This document shows positions 1 to 6,879 of a stretch of DNA of 16,525 nucleotides, in pieces. The position numbers and the translations under genes are program-made. The number at the start of each line of letters is the position of its first letter. Position 1 is the first letter of the stretch. The notes under the pieces were generated by a model, which made no database searches, was not told the origin of the DNA, and was given only the letters and a program-made list of their open reading frames with translations. The stretch covers positions 1-16,525 of the forward strand of contig JAAOZY010000285.1 in assembly GCA_012274205.1 (NCBI GenBank). The letters are read 5' to 3'. This DNA is from Betaproteobacteria bacterium. Its GTDB lineage: Bacteria > Pseudomonadota > Gammaproteobacteria > Burkholderiales > SG8-39.

Positions 1-96
1 AGCGAGGTCTCTGCCTGGGGTGGCAGCGTGCATTCGATCCCATTCCGTTTCGAGCGCTCGACCACCGCAACCCTGAAGCGCATACGCGGCCTTTAG
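1..96 (+). CDS. 3' end of probable D-glycero-beta-D-manno-heptose 1-phosphate adenylyltransferase (HldE/RfaE2-like), partial
   Basis: An open frame enters from the left edge and stops at TAG 94-96, giving 31 residues. The tail contains a Trp-Gly-Gly segment, then a Ser-Thr-Thr followed by Leu-Lys-Arg-Ile-Arg. This matches the extreme C-terminus of RfaE domain II / HldE adenylyltransferases, where a Gly-Gly strand is followed by a conserved S-T-T and an Ile-Lys/Arg-rich helix. Those enzymes make ADP-heptose for the LPS inner core in the cytosol. The gene converges on the PaiB-type gene, with about 100 bp between the stops and no clear hairpin plus T-tract. The identity rests on a short tail, so another nucleotidyltransferase of the same fold is possible. 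Confidence 0.55.
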   Translation, partial: SEVSAWGGSVHSIPFRFERSTTATLKRIRGL

Positions 97-197
97 CGCC
101 GTTGCGGACGCCGCGCCTGCTCGATACCGGTCGGGCCCGCCGCGTTCCTGATCAGCGCGCCCATGGCTGTTCGCCCGCCGGCGCGGCGCGCAGGGGG

Positions 198-824
198 TCA
201 GCGGTTGTGCTCGCGCATCAGGCGCGCGGTCTCGGCGGCAACGCTGTCGCCGCCCGCTTCGAGCTCGCGCTCGATGCGCTCGCGCTCGGCCGCCTTCCGC
301 TCCTGCGACAGCTTGTAGCGCGCATCGATGCGCGCCACCGCGAGCGAGAACGAAACGATGGCGGCAAGCTTGCCGTCCAGATAGCTCTCCGGCAGCTCGT
401 CCATCTGCGCGAGATAGCCGCTGTCGTGCTGGCGGATGAGCTTTTTCTGCAGCTCGAGCTTGGCCGCGCGCTCCTCGATCAGCACCGGCCGCCCGTAGGC
501 ATGCACGGCGACGTAGTTCCAGGTGGGTACGTTCTGGCGGCCGTCGTAGAAGCGGGGCGAGACGTAAGCATGCGGCTGCATGAATATCACCATGGCCTCC
601 GGCCCGGCGGCGAAATCGCGCCACTGCGGATTGGCCTTCGCCATGTGCGCGAGCAGCGTAATGCGGCCATCCCCTTCCCCTCCTGCGTCCTCGATCACGA
701 AGGGCAGATGCGTCGCCATGAGCCCGCCCGGGCCCGCGCTCGTCAGCGCGGCGAAGGAATAGGCGCGCATATAGGCGAGCAACGCGCCGCGGTCTTCGAT
801 CTGGTTGTGTTTGGGCACATACAT
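198..824 (-). CDS. FMN-binding negative transcriptional regulator, PaiB family
   Basis: This 208-residue protein has the hallmarks of the PaiB/FMN-binding split-barrel family: an N-terminal M-Y-x-P-x-H-N (1-7), T-H-L-P-F (38-42), L-L-A-H-M-A-K-A-N-P-Q-W (57-68), P-H-A-Y-V-S-P (84-90), V-P-T-W-N-Y (99-104) and a K-L-S-Q segment near 171. In Bacillus the family includes PaiB, linked to repression of sporulation and protease genes. In proteobacteria the function is mostly unproven, and FMN or haem binding and polyamine-related roles have been proposed. I chose the ATG at 824 because the family motif begins at that Met; a start 48 bases upstream would overlap the SPOR gene. The start lies 7 bp after the SPOR stop, so it is probably the last gene of the birA-to-paiB transcript. 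The Arg/Glu-rich C-terminal helix (about 175-208) is typical. Confidence 0.88.
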   Translation of the reverse strand: MYVPKHNQIEDRGALLAYMRAYSFAALTSAGPGGLMATHLPFVIEDAGGEGDGRITLLAHMAKANPQWRDFAAGPEAMVIFMQPHAYVSPRFYDGRQNVPTWNYVAVHAYGRPVLIEERAAKLELQKKLIRQHDSGYLAQMDELPESYLDGKLAAIVSFSLAVARIDARYKLSQERKAAERERIERELEAGGDSVAAETARLMREHNR

Positions 825-831
825 GGCAGCG

Positions 832-1530
832 CTAGCCCTTCTTCTCGTCCACGGCGCATTCGCGCACCTCACTGCCGGGGTAAGCCTGTTTCAGCTCGCC
901 CAGCTTCGCCGCCAGCGCCGGGCTGGCCTCATGCAGCTGGAACCAATTCTTGCCCGGCTGCGTCTCGCGTGCGCCGACCGTTGCGCTTTTCACGCCCTTG
1001 GCGCGCAAGGCGGCGAGGCGCGCCTTCGCCGCGTCTTCGGTCTTGAATATCCCCAGCGAAACCGCATTGCGCCATTTCGTATCCTCGGACACGATGAAAT
1101 AATCCTCCACGCCCAGGCGCTTGAGTTCACCCGCCTTCTGCACCGCCGACTGGCGGCTGGCCATCGGCCCGATGTAGACCCAGTATCCGGACACATCCTC
1201 CTGCCTGCGCTGCGTCAGTTTCGCGCCCAGCCCCAGCGGCTCCAGCGCCTGGCGCGCGCGCGCCGCGTCGGCGTCAGTGAATCCGCCCCATTCGAGGCAG
1301 GCGATCGCCTGCGCAGGCGCAGGCGCAGGCGCAGGGGCCGGCGCCTTCGGCGGCTCCGCCCTGCGCGTCAACGCCGTCACCTGCTCGGGCGCAAGCAGGC
1401 GGATCTTGTTCGGATCGAGTTGCTGGCCGAGGATCTGCCCCTCGGCGCCCGCCAGCGCGCCCGGCTCGAACCACGAATAGGCCAGGAACACCACATTGGC
1501 CAGCAGCAAAATGAAAAACAGCAGACGCAT
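832..1530 (-). CDS. SPOR-domain membrane protein
   Basis: The 232-residue product starts with one hydrophobic helix (residues 2-19) that would anchor it in the inner membrane with the rest in the periplasm. A Pro/Ala linker follows (about 60-75, an Ala-Pro repeat). A SPOR-like domain occupies about 113-188, with the pattern G-Y-W-V-Y-I-G-P, then helix, G-V-x-D-Y-F-I-V, then W-x-N-A-V-S-L-G-I-F. SPOR domains bind denuded peptidoglycan glycans at division septa. A protein of this layout often sits next to coaX in betaproteobacteria, with no established reason. Cys78 and Cys225 are the only cysteines, flank the domain and could form a disulfide. The start is 3 bp after the coaX stop, and the stop is 7 bp before the next gene. 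Confidence 0.82.
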   Translation of the reverse strand: MRLLFFILLLANVVFLAYSWFEPGALAGAEGQILGQQLDPNKIRLLAPEQVTALTRRAEPPKAPAPAPAPAPAQAIACLEWGGFTDADAARARQALEPLGLGAKLTQRRQEDVSGYWVYIGPMASRQSAVQKAGELKRLGVEDYFIVSEDTKWRNAVSLGIFKTEDAAKARLAALRAKGVKSATVGARETQPGKNWFQLHEASPALAAKLGELKQAYPGSEVRECAVDEKKG

Positions 1531-1533
1531 CGC

Positions 1534-2340
1534 CTATGCCTTTTTCACCAGGGAAGGCGCTTCGCAGCCTTCGCGCGCACTCGCGCGGCTGATGCAGTGC
1601 AGCCCCTCCAGAACCAGGTTGTCGTGGTAGCGGAACACGATGGCGAGATGCGGCGTCAGCGCCTTGGCCGCGCCGCCCGACACCAGGCACAGCAGGTCCG
1701 GGTGGTCGCGCCGGTACAGGTCGTAGACGCGCTCCACCGCCCCGGACTGCGCATGCTGGCAGCCGCTGACGATGGCGTCGACCGTCTGCACCGGGTATTC
1801 GGTATACACGCCGTCGGCATCGGGCAGCGCGGCGGTCTTCTCGTGCAGCGAGCGCAGCATGGTGCCGACGCCGGGCATGATGCAGCCGCCGGCAAAGCGG
1901 CCCTGCGCAGTCAGCAGATCGATGGTGGTGGCGGTGCCGCAGCACACCACCAGCACCGGCCGCGCGCCATGCAGCGCGCGCGCCCCGATCAGCGCGGCCC
2001 AGCGGTCGCTGCCAAGCTGCGCCGGATTGCGGTAGCCGTTGCTCACGCCGCATTGCTCGTCCCTGGGAATCACCCAGCACGGCGGCGGCGCATCGGGCCA
2101 GATTTCGAGCAGGCGCAGCATGCTCGCGCGCACGCGCGTGCCGGCGACGTTCGAGATGACGATGCGCAGCGGCGCGGGATGCTTGCGCAGCTGCAGCGCC
2201 AGCGACGGAATTTCCTCCAGCAGCGCGTGGCCGGAATCGATGCAGCACGCGTGCGCGCTGGCGCTCGAATGCGCGCGGTAGCGGCCCCACTTGACGAAGG
2301 TGTTGCCGATGTCGACCAGCAGATTGTAGGGCTCGTTCAT
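1534..2340 (-). CDS. coaX: Type III pantothenate kinase
   Basis: The enzyme phosphorylates pantothenate with ATP, the first step of coenzyme A synthesis, in the cytosol. This class needs a monovalent cation and is not feedback-inhibited by CoA. The 268-residue product has the ASKHA-fold signatures: D-I-G-N-T (10-14, phosphate loop), G-S-D-R-W-A (110-115, with the catalytic Asp at 112), C-G-T-A-T-T-I-D (134-141) and G-G-C-I-M-P-G (151-157). Length and motif spacing are normal. The start is set by the conserved N-terminus; no good Shine-Dalgarno precedes it. It lies 45 bp downstream of the second M81 peptidase gene and 3 bp before the SPOR gene. A TAGAAT box at 2367-2372 on the minus strand could be a weak private -10, but no matching -35 is seen. 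Confidence 0.95.
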   Translation of the reverse strand: MNEPYNLLVDIGNTFVKWGRYRAHSSASAHACCIDSGHALLEEIPSLALQLRKHPAPLRIVISNVAGTRVRASMLRLLEIWPDAPPPCWVIPRDEQCGVSNGYRNPAQLGSDRWAALIGARALHGARPVLVVCCGTATTIDLLTAQGRFAGGCIMPGVGTMLRSLHEKTAALPDADGVYTEYPVQTVDAIVSGCQHAQSGAVERVYDLYRRDHPDLLCLVSGGAAKALTPHLAIVFRYHDNLVLEGLHCISRASAREGCEAPSLVKKA

Positions 2341-2385
2341 CGCAAAATGGCGAAAAGGAGGCGCTAATTCTACGGTGAATCGGAT

Positions 2386-3885
2386 CTAAATGGGATCCAG
2401 CGGATAAATTGGCCGCACCAGCTTGCGGTAGTCATAGACCGAAAGATCGGCATTGGTAACGCCGGCGCCGGCGCATTCGACGATATGCGCGGCGATCGGC
2501 TTGAAACCGGCGCGGTAGTGGATGCGCGACTTGAGCATGAGGTAGCGCTTCTTCGTGGGTTCGATGCCGCAATGGCGGAAAATCACCAGGTCGAACGGTT
2601 CGTGGTGGCGCTCGGTGACCACGATTTGCGCCTGTCCGGTATCGAGCACCGCGGTGCGCCCGAGGTGGCTTTTCAGGCCGGTATACATCGGACCGGTAAA
2701 CACGATCTCGCCGTCGGTGATGTTGCGCACGCGCCCGGCGAGCTCCAGCGGCCTGCCTGCGAGGCCGATCGAAGGCATGTCGGTCTTGCCGCCGAGCTTC
2801 AGCGTGACGTTGGTGCCGATGCCGGCCGCGACCATCTGCGCCACCGCCCCGGGATCGCGGATGGGCGCAATGGCGACGTCGTCGAGCTTCTGCCTGAGGA
2901 TCTCCTCCACCACCAGCATCACGTCCTGCGCGCCGCCCGAACCGCAATTGTCGCAGTGATCGATCAGCACGACCGGGCCGTTCTGGCGGCTCGCGCCCAG
3001 CACGCGTGCGCGCGCCACCGACTGCTCCAGGGGCTCGGGATGAAACACGTATTCGGCGCGCCGCTCCCAGGCGATGGCGAGCATGCGCTCGCACACCGCC
3101 TGGGCCGCAGCCTGCGCGCCGGCGGCGGCATCGGCCACGACCACGGCGGATACGCCGGTGTAAGGCGTATCCGCATGGGCAAAACCCGGCAGCAGCGTCG
3201 CCGCGAGCACCCGGCCGCTATTCTCCATGTTGCGCGCGTAGCCGAGGATCTCCCCCGACGGACCGTCCTCGGGCGCGTGGCGCATGATCGAGGACAGCAG
3301 CGGCAGCCAGCCCCAGGCCATCGCCGGCCGTATCTGGCCGCGCAGCGCGCGCGCCAGGATGTCGCCGGCGCGCAGCCCCGCTTCGTACATGTCGACATGC
3401 GGATAGGTCTTGTAGCCGGTGATCACCGTGGCGTTGGCGACGCTATCGGGCGACAAATTGGTGTGGTAGTCGAAGCACACCGCGATCGGCAGATCGGCGC
3501 GGATGCGGCGCAGGCGTTTGAGGATCTCGCCTTCCGCGTCGTCGCAACCCTCGACCACCATGGCGCCGTGCAGATCGAGGAAACAGGCGTCGCAGCCGGC
3601 GCGCACCGCCGCTTCCAGCGGCGCGAGCAGCGCTTCGAAGGTCTCGCGGCTGGCGCTGTTCGAGGGCCAGGATTCGGCCGCCACCGGCGTCACCGCTTCG
3701 GCGCCCTCGCGCCGCGCGATATCCAGGAACGCCGCAAACGGGGTGTTCGAGCCGGCGAACGCCGCTTTCGCATCTTCGCCGTACGCGGGCCCGTTGCCGT
3801 GGCCGAATGCCGACAGCGGCGTCGCGATCGGCGAAAAAGTGTTGGTCTCGTGCTTGATCAGCGCGATGACGAAACGCTTACTCAT
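2386..3885 (-). CDS. M81-family (MlrC-like) metallopeptidase, downstream copy
   Basis: This 499-residue protein belongs to peptidase family M81, whose founder MlrC (microcystinase C) is a zinc enzyme that hydrolyses linearised microcystin. Visible family motifs are H-E-T-N-T-F (12-17), D-L-H-G-A-M (104-109), D-Y-H-T-N (139-143), Y-P-H-V-D-M-Y-E-A-G (161-170) and D-N-C-G-S-G-G (312-318). The acidic residues and histidines of the three central motifs are the expected metal ligands. The C-terminal third (about 320-499) matches the MlrC C-terminal domain. There is no signal peptide, so it should be cytosolic. The start ATG overlaps the stop of the upstream peptidase as ATGA (3882-3885), implying translational coupling. 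An upstream in-frame extension is possible but would lie inside the neighbour. The natural substrate is unknown; most family members occur where no microcystin does. Confidence 0.9.
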   Translation of the reverse strand: MSKRFVIALIKHETNTFSPIATPLSAFGHGNGPAYGEDAKAAFAGSNTPFAAFLDIARREGAEAVTPVAAESWPSNSASRETFEALLAPLEAAVRAGCDACFLDLHGAMVVEGCDDAEGEILKRLRRIRADLPIAVCFDYHTNLSPDSVANATVITGYKTYPHVDMYEAGLRAGDILARALRGQIRPAMAWGWLPLLSSIMRHAPEDGPSGEILGYARNMENSGRVLAATLLPGFAHADTPYTGVSAVVVADAAAGAQAAAQAVCERMLAIAWERRAEYVFHPEPLEQSVARARVLGASRQNGPVVLIDHCDNCGSGGAQDVMLVVEEILRQKLDDVAIAPIRDPGAVAQMVAAGIGTNVTLKLGGKTDMPSIGLAGRPLELAGRVRNITDGEIVFTGPMYTGLKSHLGRTAVLDTGQAQIVVTERHHEPFDLVIFRHCGIEPTKKRYLMLKSRIHYRAGFKPIAAHIVECAGAGVTNADLSVYDYRKLVRPIYPLDPI

Positions 3886-5402
3886 GCTTGCTCGCCCGTC
3901 CCCTTGAATGCCGGTCCCAGCGCGCCGAGGCGCAGGCCCGGTCGCAGCCGGGTCCAGCGGAAATCCGCCGGGTCCGCCAGCGCCGGGCCGGGCGCGCGCA
4001 CCACCAGCACTTCGCGCGCGATCGGCTGGAAGTCGGCGCGAAAATGCACCGAACTCTTCAATGCGATCAGGCGCTGCGTTTTCGGCTCCACGCCCAGGTG
4101 GCGAAACATTTCCTGATCCGCCGTCTGGCATTTCTTCGAGGCCAGCAGCACGCGCACGCCCGGCGCCTCGCGGCTGCGCAACAGCGCCATCGCACCGAGT
4201 TGCATGCGTATGCCGCGATAGAACGGACCGGTGCCGGTGAATTCGCCGTCCCCCAGCGCCTCCACCGTGAACTCGCCCGCGAGCGGCACGTGGCCGGGCA
4301 GGCCGGAAATTGCGCCCAGCGCGAAGCGCGCGCTATTGCCGCGCCCGAGCGCATGCGCTGCCCTGGCGGAGGGCGCGTCGATCAGCATGCCCAGCACCGC
4401 GTCCTCGGCACGCAAGCGGATCATCGCCGCGAGCAGGCCGGTGGTGTCGCCGTTGCCGCCCGCGCCCGGGTTGTCCTGGGTATCGGCCAGCACCACCGGC
4501 GCCCCCGGTGCGCCGCGCTGCATCGCGCGTCTGACCGCGTCCTCGGGCGCCAGCAGTTCCAGCGCGAAGTCGCGCTCGGCCGCGGCGACTTCGCCCGCGA
4601 GCCGCGCCACGCCCGCCTTTACTTTCGCCGCGTCGGCGCCGTAGCCGAACACGGCCATGCCGCATTCGGCGATATCGGCCATCGGAAAGCCCGGGGTGAA
4701 CGACAGCCACAGGCCGAGCTGCCGCTCGATGCGCGCAAGCGACTGATACAGGCCTTTGCACGGCTCTATGAAAGTGCATTGCGACGGTATGCTGGTGAGG
4801 TAATCGAGTGTCTGCGATGCCTTGGCCATGGGCCGGCCCAGCTTCAGCGTGGCGTCGAGCAGGCGCGCCGCGCGCGCGCCGGTCTCGGCCATGTCCACAT
4901 GGGGATAGCTGCGATACGCGACCAGGCCGTCGGCGACAGCCAGCATCGCGCGCGTGACGTTGGCGTGCAGGTCGAGGCTGGCGACGACGGGTATGCGCTC
5001 GCCCACGGCCGCGCGCACGCGCGCGAGCAGCTCGCCCTCACCGTCTTCATAATGCTCGGCCACCATGGCGCCGTGCAGATCGAGGTATACGCCGTCCACC
5101 GGCCCCGCCGCGGCGAGCCGCTGCAGGATCTCGCCGGCGATGCGCTCATACGCGTCCTGCGTGACCTGCGCCGAAGGCGTGGCGGAGGCCCAGGCCAGGC
5201 CGACCGTGCGGTGGCCCAGCGCGTGCAGCGCATCGATCGCGCCCGCCGCCGGCAGGTTGGCCCCGGCCACCGCGCCTGCAATGGCGGCACCGAACTGGAT
5301 CCCGGGCCGGCCGGCGCCGGCCTCGAACGCGCGGTAGTCGGCGCGGGTCGGCGCAAAGGTGTTGGTCTCGTGTTGGAATCCGCCGACAGCGATCAGGGCC
5401 AT
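3882..5402 (-). CDS. M81-family (MlrC-like) metallopeptidase, upstream copy
   Basis: This is a second, full-length (506-residue) M81 protein with the same motif order: H-E-T-N-T-F (11-16), D-L-H-G-A-M (108-113), D-L-H-A-N (144-148), Y-P-H-V-D-M (166-171) and D-N-P-G-A-G-G-N-G-D (310-319). The putative metal ligands are intact. By eye, agreement with the downstream copy is concentrated in the motifs and the rest differs widely, so these are old paralogues, not a recent duplication. The pair may form a hetero-oligomer or act on two related substrates. The ATG at 5402 has a GGAG about 5 bases upstream, and the conserved N-terminal strand begins right after it, so the longer upstream frame is not needed. 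It lies about 100 bp downstream of birA. No signal peptide is visible. Confidence 0.9.
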   Translation of the reverse strand: MALIAVGGFQHETNTFAPTRADYRAFEAGAGRPGIQFGAAIAGAVAGANLPAAGAIDALHALGHRTVGLAWASATPSAQVTQDAYERIAGEILQRLAAAGPVDGVYLDLHGAMVAEHYEDGEGELLARVRAAVGERIPVVASLDLHANVTRAMLAVADGLVAYRSYPHVDMAETGARAARLLDATLKLGRPMAKASQTLDYLTSIPSQCTFIEPCKGLYQSLARIERQLGLWLSFTPGFPMADIAECGMAVFGYGADAAKVKAGVARLAGEVAAAERDFALELLAPEDAVRRAMQRGAPGAPVVLADTQDNPGAGGNGDTTGLLAAMIRLRAEDAVLGMLIDAPSARAAHALGRGNSARFALGAISGLPGHVPLAGEFTVEALGDGEFTGTGPFYRGIRMQLGAMALLRSREAPGVRVLLASKKCQTADQEMFRHLGVEPKTQRLIALKSSVHFRADFQPIAREVLVVRAPGPALADPADFRWTRLRPGLRLGALGPAFKGTGEQA

Positions 5403-5492
5403 GCCTGCTCCGTGGTGTCTTGCATCTGCTCGCCTGGCGCGCGCGAGGCGGCGCAAGCGTAGCTTGAATCCACGCGGCGCGACAAGCGCACC

Positions 5493-5512
5493 GCGCCGGC
5501 CTCAGCCGGCGC
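5493..5512 (-). other. Stem-loop spanning the birA stop codon
   Basis: GCGCCGGC and GCCGGCGC form a perfect 8-bp stem around a 4-base CTCA loop that contains part of the birA stop codon. No run of T follows on the minus strand, so it is not a standard intrinsic terminator. It could slow 3' decay or attenuate read-through into the peptidase genes. Chance is also possible at this GC content. Confidence 0.4.
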
Positions 5513-6476
5513 GCAGCGACAGTTCGCCGTTGACATGGCGTTCCAGGCCGCGCTCGGTCTGCAGCAGCAGGGCGCCGTCCTCCGCTACACCCATCACCTT
5601 GCCGCTCACGCTGCTGCCATCGCCGGAAGACAGCGTCACCAGCCTGCCTTGGTGCGCGTTGCGCGTCATCCACTCGTCGCGCAATGGCGCAAAACCGTGT
5701 GCAGCAAACTGCGTCAGCACTTGCTCGAGCTCGATCAGGATCGCTGCCAGCAGCCGGTTGCGCGATGGCACCCGCAGCGATATCGAAGCCAGGTCGGTGA
5801 CGGCCTGCGCGATCGCTTCGCGCAGGGCCGCGGGCAGGCGCACATTGACGCCGATACCGATAACGGCTGCGCTCGTTCCTGCGGCTTCGCCCTGCGCTTC
5901 TATCAGGATCCCGCCAAGCTTGCGCCCGGCGTGCAGCAGGTCGTTCGGCCACTTGAGCTGCACGCCCTCGATGTCGAGGGACGCGAGCGCGCGCGCCACC
6001 GCCACGCCGGCCGCCAGCGTCAGGCCGGCGAGACCCGCCGCGCTCCGCGGAAAGCGCCACAACAGGGAAAAGGTGAGATTGCCGCCCAGGCCGGATTGCC
6101 ACGCATTGCCGCGCCGGCCGCGGCCCGCGCTTTGCAGCTCGCACGCGATCACGCTGCCCGAAGGCGCACCCCGGCGCGCGCGCTCGAGCAGCAGCGTATT
6201 GCTTGAATCGCAGCTGTCGCGCAATTCGGGCTGGAAGCAGCCTGCCTGCGGGCCGAGCCGCGCGCTGAGCGCCGCTGCGTTCAGGAACTCGTAAGGCTCG
6301 GCCAGGCGACAGCCGCGACCGCGCACGCGCCGCACTTCGAGCCCCAGGCTTTCCAGCGCGCGCAGCGCCAGCTGAATCGCGCCGGGCGCGGCCCCCAGTT
6401 CGCGCGCCAGGGAGGCGCGCGAATGAAAATTCCCGTCTGCGAGCAGCCGCAGCACCCCGAACATCTGCGCCGCCAT
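5502..6476 (-). CDS. birA: Bifunctional biotin--[acetyl-CoA-carboxylase] ligase / biotin operon repressor
   Basis: BirA activates biotin to biotinyl-AMP and attaches it to the carrier lysine of biotin enzymes; the holo-repressor form binds DNA. With the start used here (324 residues), residues about 5-58 form a winged-helix segment resembling the E. coli BirA N-terminus, including N-F-H-S-R-A-S-L-A. The ligase domain follows with D-S-S-N-T (90-94), the biotinyl-AMP loop G-R-G-R-R-G-N-A-W (118-126), K-W-P-N-D-L (175-180) and G-G-I-L-I-E (188-193). A C-terminal SH3-like part ends at 324. I prefer the ATG at 6476 because GGGGA precedes it by about 4-5 bases and the N-terminal length fits the family. 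The ATG at 6494 would add six residues and lacks a ribosome site. The gene diverges from hemP and leads the minus-strand cluster. Confidence 0.93.
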   Translation of the reverse strand: MAAQMFGVLRLLADGNFHSRASLARELGAAPGAIQLALRALESLGLEVRRVRGRGCRLAEPYEFLNAAALSARLGPQAGCFQPELRDSCDSSNTLLLERARRGAPSGSVIACELQSAGRGRRGNAWQSGLGGNLTFSLLWRFPRSAAGLAGLTLAAGVAVARALASLDIEGVQLKWPNDLLHAGRKLGGILIEAQGEAAGTSAAVIGIGVNVRLPAALREAIAQAVTDLASISLRVPSRNRLLAAILIELEQVLTQFAAHGFAPLRDEWMTRNAHQGRLVTLSSGDGSSVSGKVMGVAEDGALLLQTERGLERHVNGELSLRAG

Positions 6477-6501
6477 GGGTTCCCCGCCGATCATGGCAGC
6501 G

Positions 6502-6529
6502 ATGCTAGCACGAGCCTGTCGGGCGCCAA
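6502..6529 (-). promoter_or_regulatory. Putative birA promoter
   Basis: On the minus strand TTGGCG (6524-6529) and TAGCAT (6502-6507) are separated by 16 bases. The -10 is preceded by TGC, making an extended -10. The predicted start is near 6495, which would give a 19-base leader to the ATG at 6476. Each hexamer matches consensus at four of six positions, so the call is moderate. Confidence 0.4.
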
Positions 6530-6579
6530 GCGTGCAGGCGGATGATTGTGCGCGGTGCGAGGCGCGTCAGCAGCATTGC

Positions 6580-6608
6580 TTGACTTCAATAATGAGAACC
6601 ATTACTAT
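6580..6608 (+). promoter_or_regulatory. hemP promoter (sigma70-like)
   Basis: TTGACT (6580-6585, five of six) and TACTAT (6603-6608, four of six) are separated by exactly 17 bases. The expected transcription start, seven bases after the -10, is A6615, the first base of the hemP ATG. The Fur box overlies the spacer and most of the -10, the usual arrangement for iron-dependent repression. Confidence 0.7.
6588..6606 (+). promoter_or_regulatory. Fur box upstream of hemP
   Basis: The 19 bases here agree with the classical Fur consensus (GATAATGATAATCATTATC) at 14 positions, including ATAATGA in the left half and CATTA in the right. This AT-rich patch stands out in otherwise GC-rich DNA. It overlaps the hemP promoter, so Fe-Fur should block transcription when iron is plentiful. 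Its effect on the divergent birA promoter, about 60 bp away, is unclear. Confidence 0.78.
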
Positions 6609-6614
6609 TTGTCC

Positions 6615-6797
6615 ATGAACAATCATCAAAACCCGGGCAGCAAGCCCGGCGCCACGACGGCTCCGCTGCGCTATGCGCCGCAACGCGTCAGCAGCCATCA
6701 GTTGCTGGGCGAGCGCAGGGAATTGGTAATCGAACACGACGGCCGCGAATACCGCCTGCGGGTGACCCAGAACCGCAAATTGATTTTGACCGCATAG
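6615..6797 (+). CDS. hemP: Haemin uptake protein HemP/HmuP family
   Basis: This 60-residue protein ends in the conserved HemP/HmuP core: R-V-S-S-H-Q-L-L-G (24-32), then E-L-V-I-E-H-D-G-R-E-Y-R-L-R-V-T (36-51) and R-K-L-I-L-T (54-59). HemP/HmuP proteins are small cytosolic factors needed for haem-receptor expression in rhizobia and Burkholderia, where they act as co-activators. The N-terminal 20 residues are low-complexity, as is usual. No Shine-Dalgarno precedes the ATG, and the promoter places the RNA 5' end on the ATG itself. A longer frame from TTG 6546 would run through the promoter and Fur box and is unlikely. No TonB haem receptor lies nearby; a haem peroxidase operon follows instead. 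Confidence 0.85.
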   Translation: MNNHQNPGSKPGATTAPLRYAPQRVSSHQLLGERRELVIEHDGREYRLRVTQNRKLILTA

Positions 6798-6879
6798 ATC
6801 GCGCCGGCCCCAGGGCCGTGCATACCTAGCCAGCCACGCGCCTCCGGCGCCAGCCAGCCCTAACCCATAGTGAGCTGGC

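Noticed and set aside
97..197. Bidirectional terminator between the convergent genes
   Set aside because: Only short GC-rich self-complementary words are present, with no stable stem and no T-run.
3886..4131. Extended start of the downstream M81 peptidase
   Set aside because: It would overlap the upstream peptidase by about 250 bases and encode Pro/Gly/Arg-rich sequence; the conserved strand and H-E-T-N-T-F follow ATG 3885.
805..5462. Long plus-strand frames opposite coaX and the two peptidases (805-2367, 2485-4116, 3888-5462)
   Set aside because: They lie antisense to genes with intact catalytic motifs, contain Arg/His/Gln-rich low-complexity sequence and have no ribosome sites.
6546..6614. 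N-terminal extension of hemP from TTG 6546
   Set aside because: It would run through the promoter and Fur box, has no ribosome site and adds residues not typical of HemP.
6801..6879. Hairpins between hemP and the peroxidase gene as a terminator
   Set aside because: The CGGCC/GGCCG stem is short with no T-run, and the GCCAGC/GCTGGC pair has a 14-18 base loop; neither would end transcription reliably.
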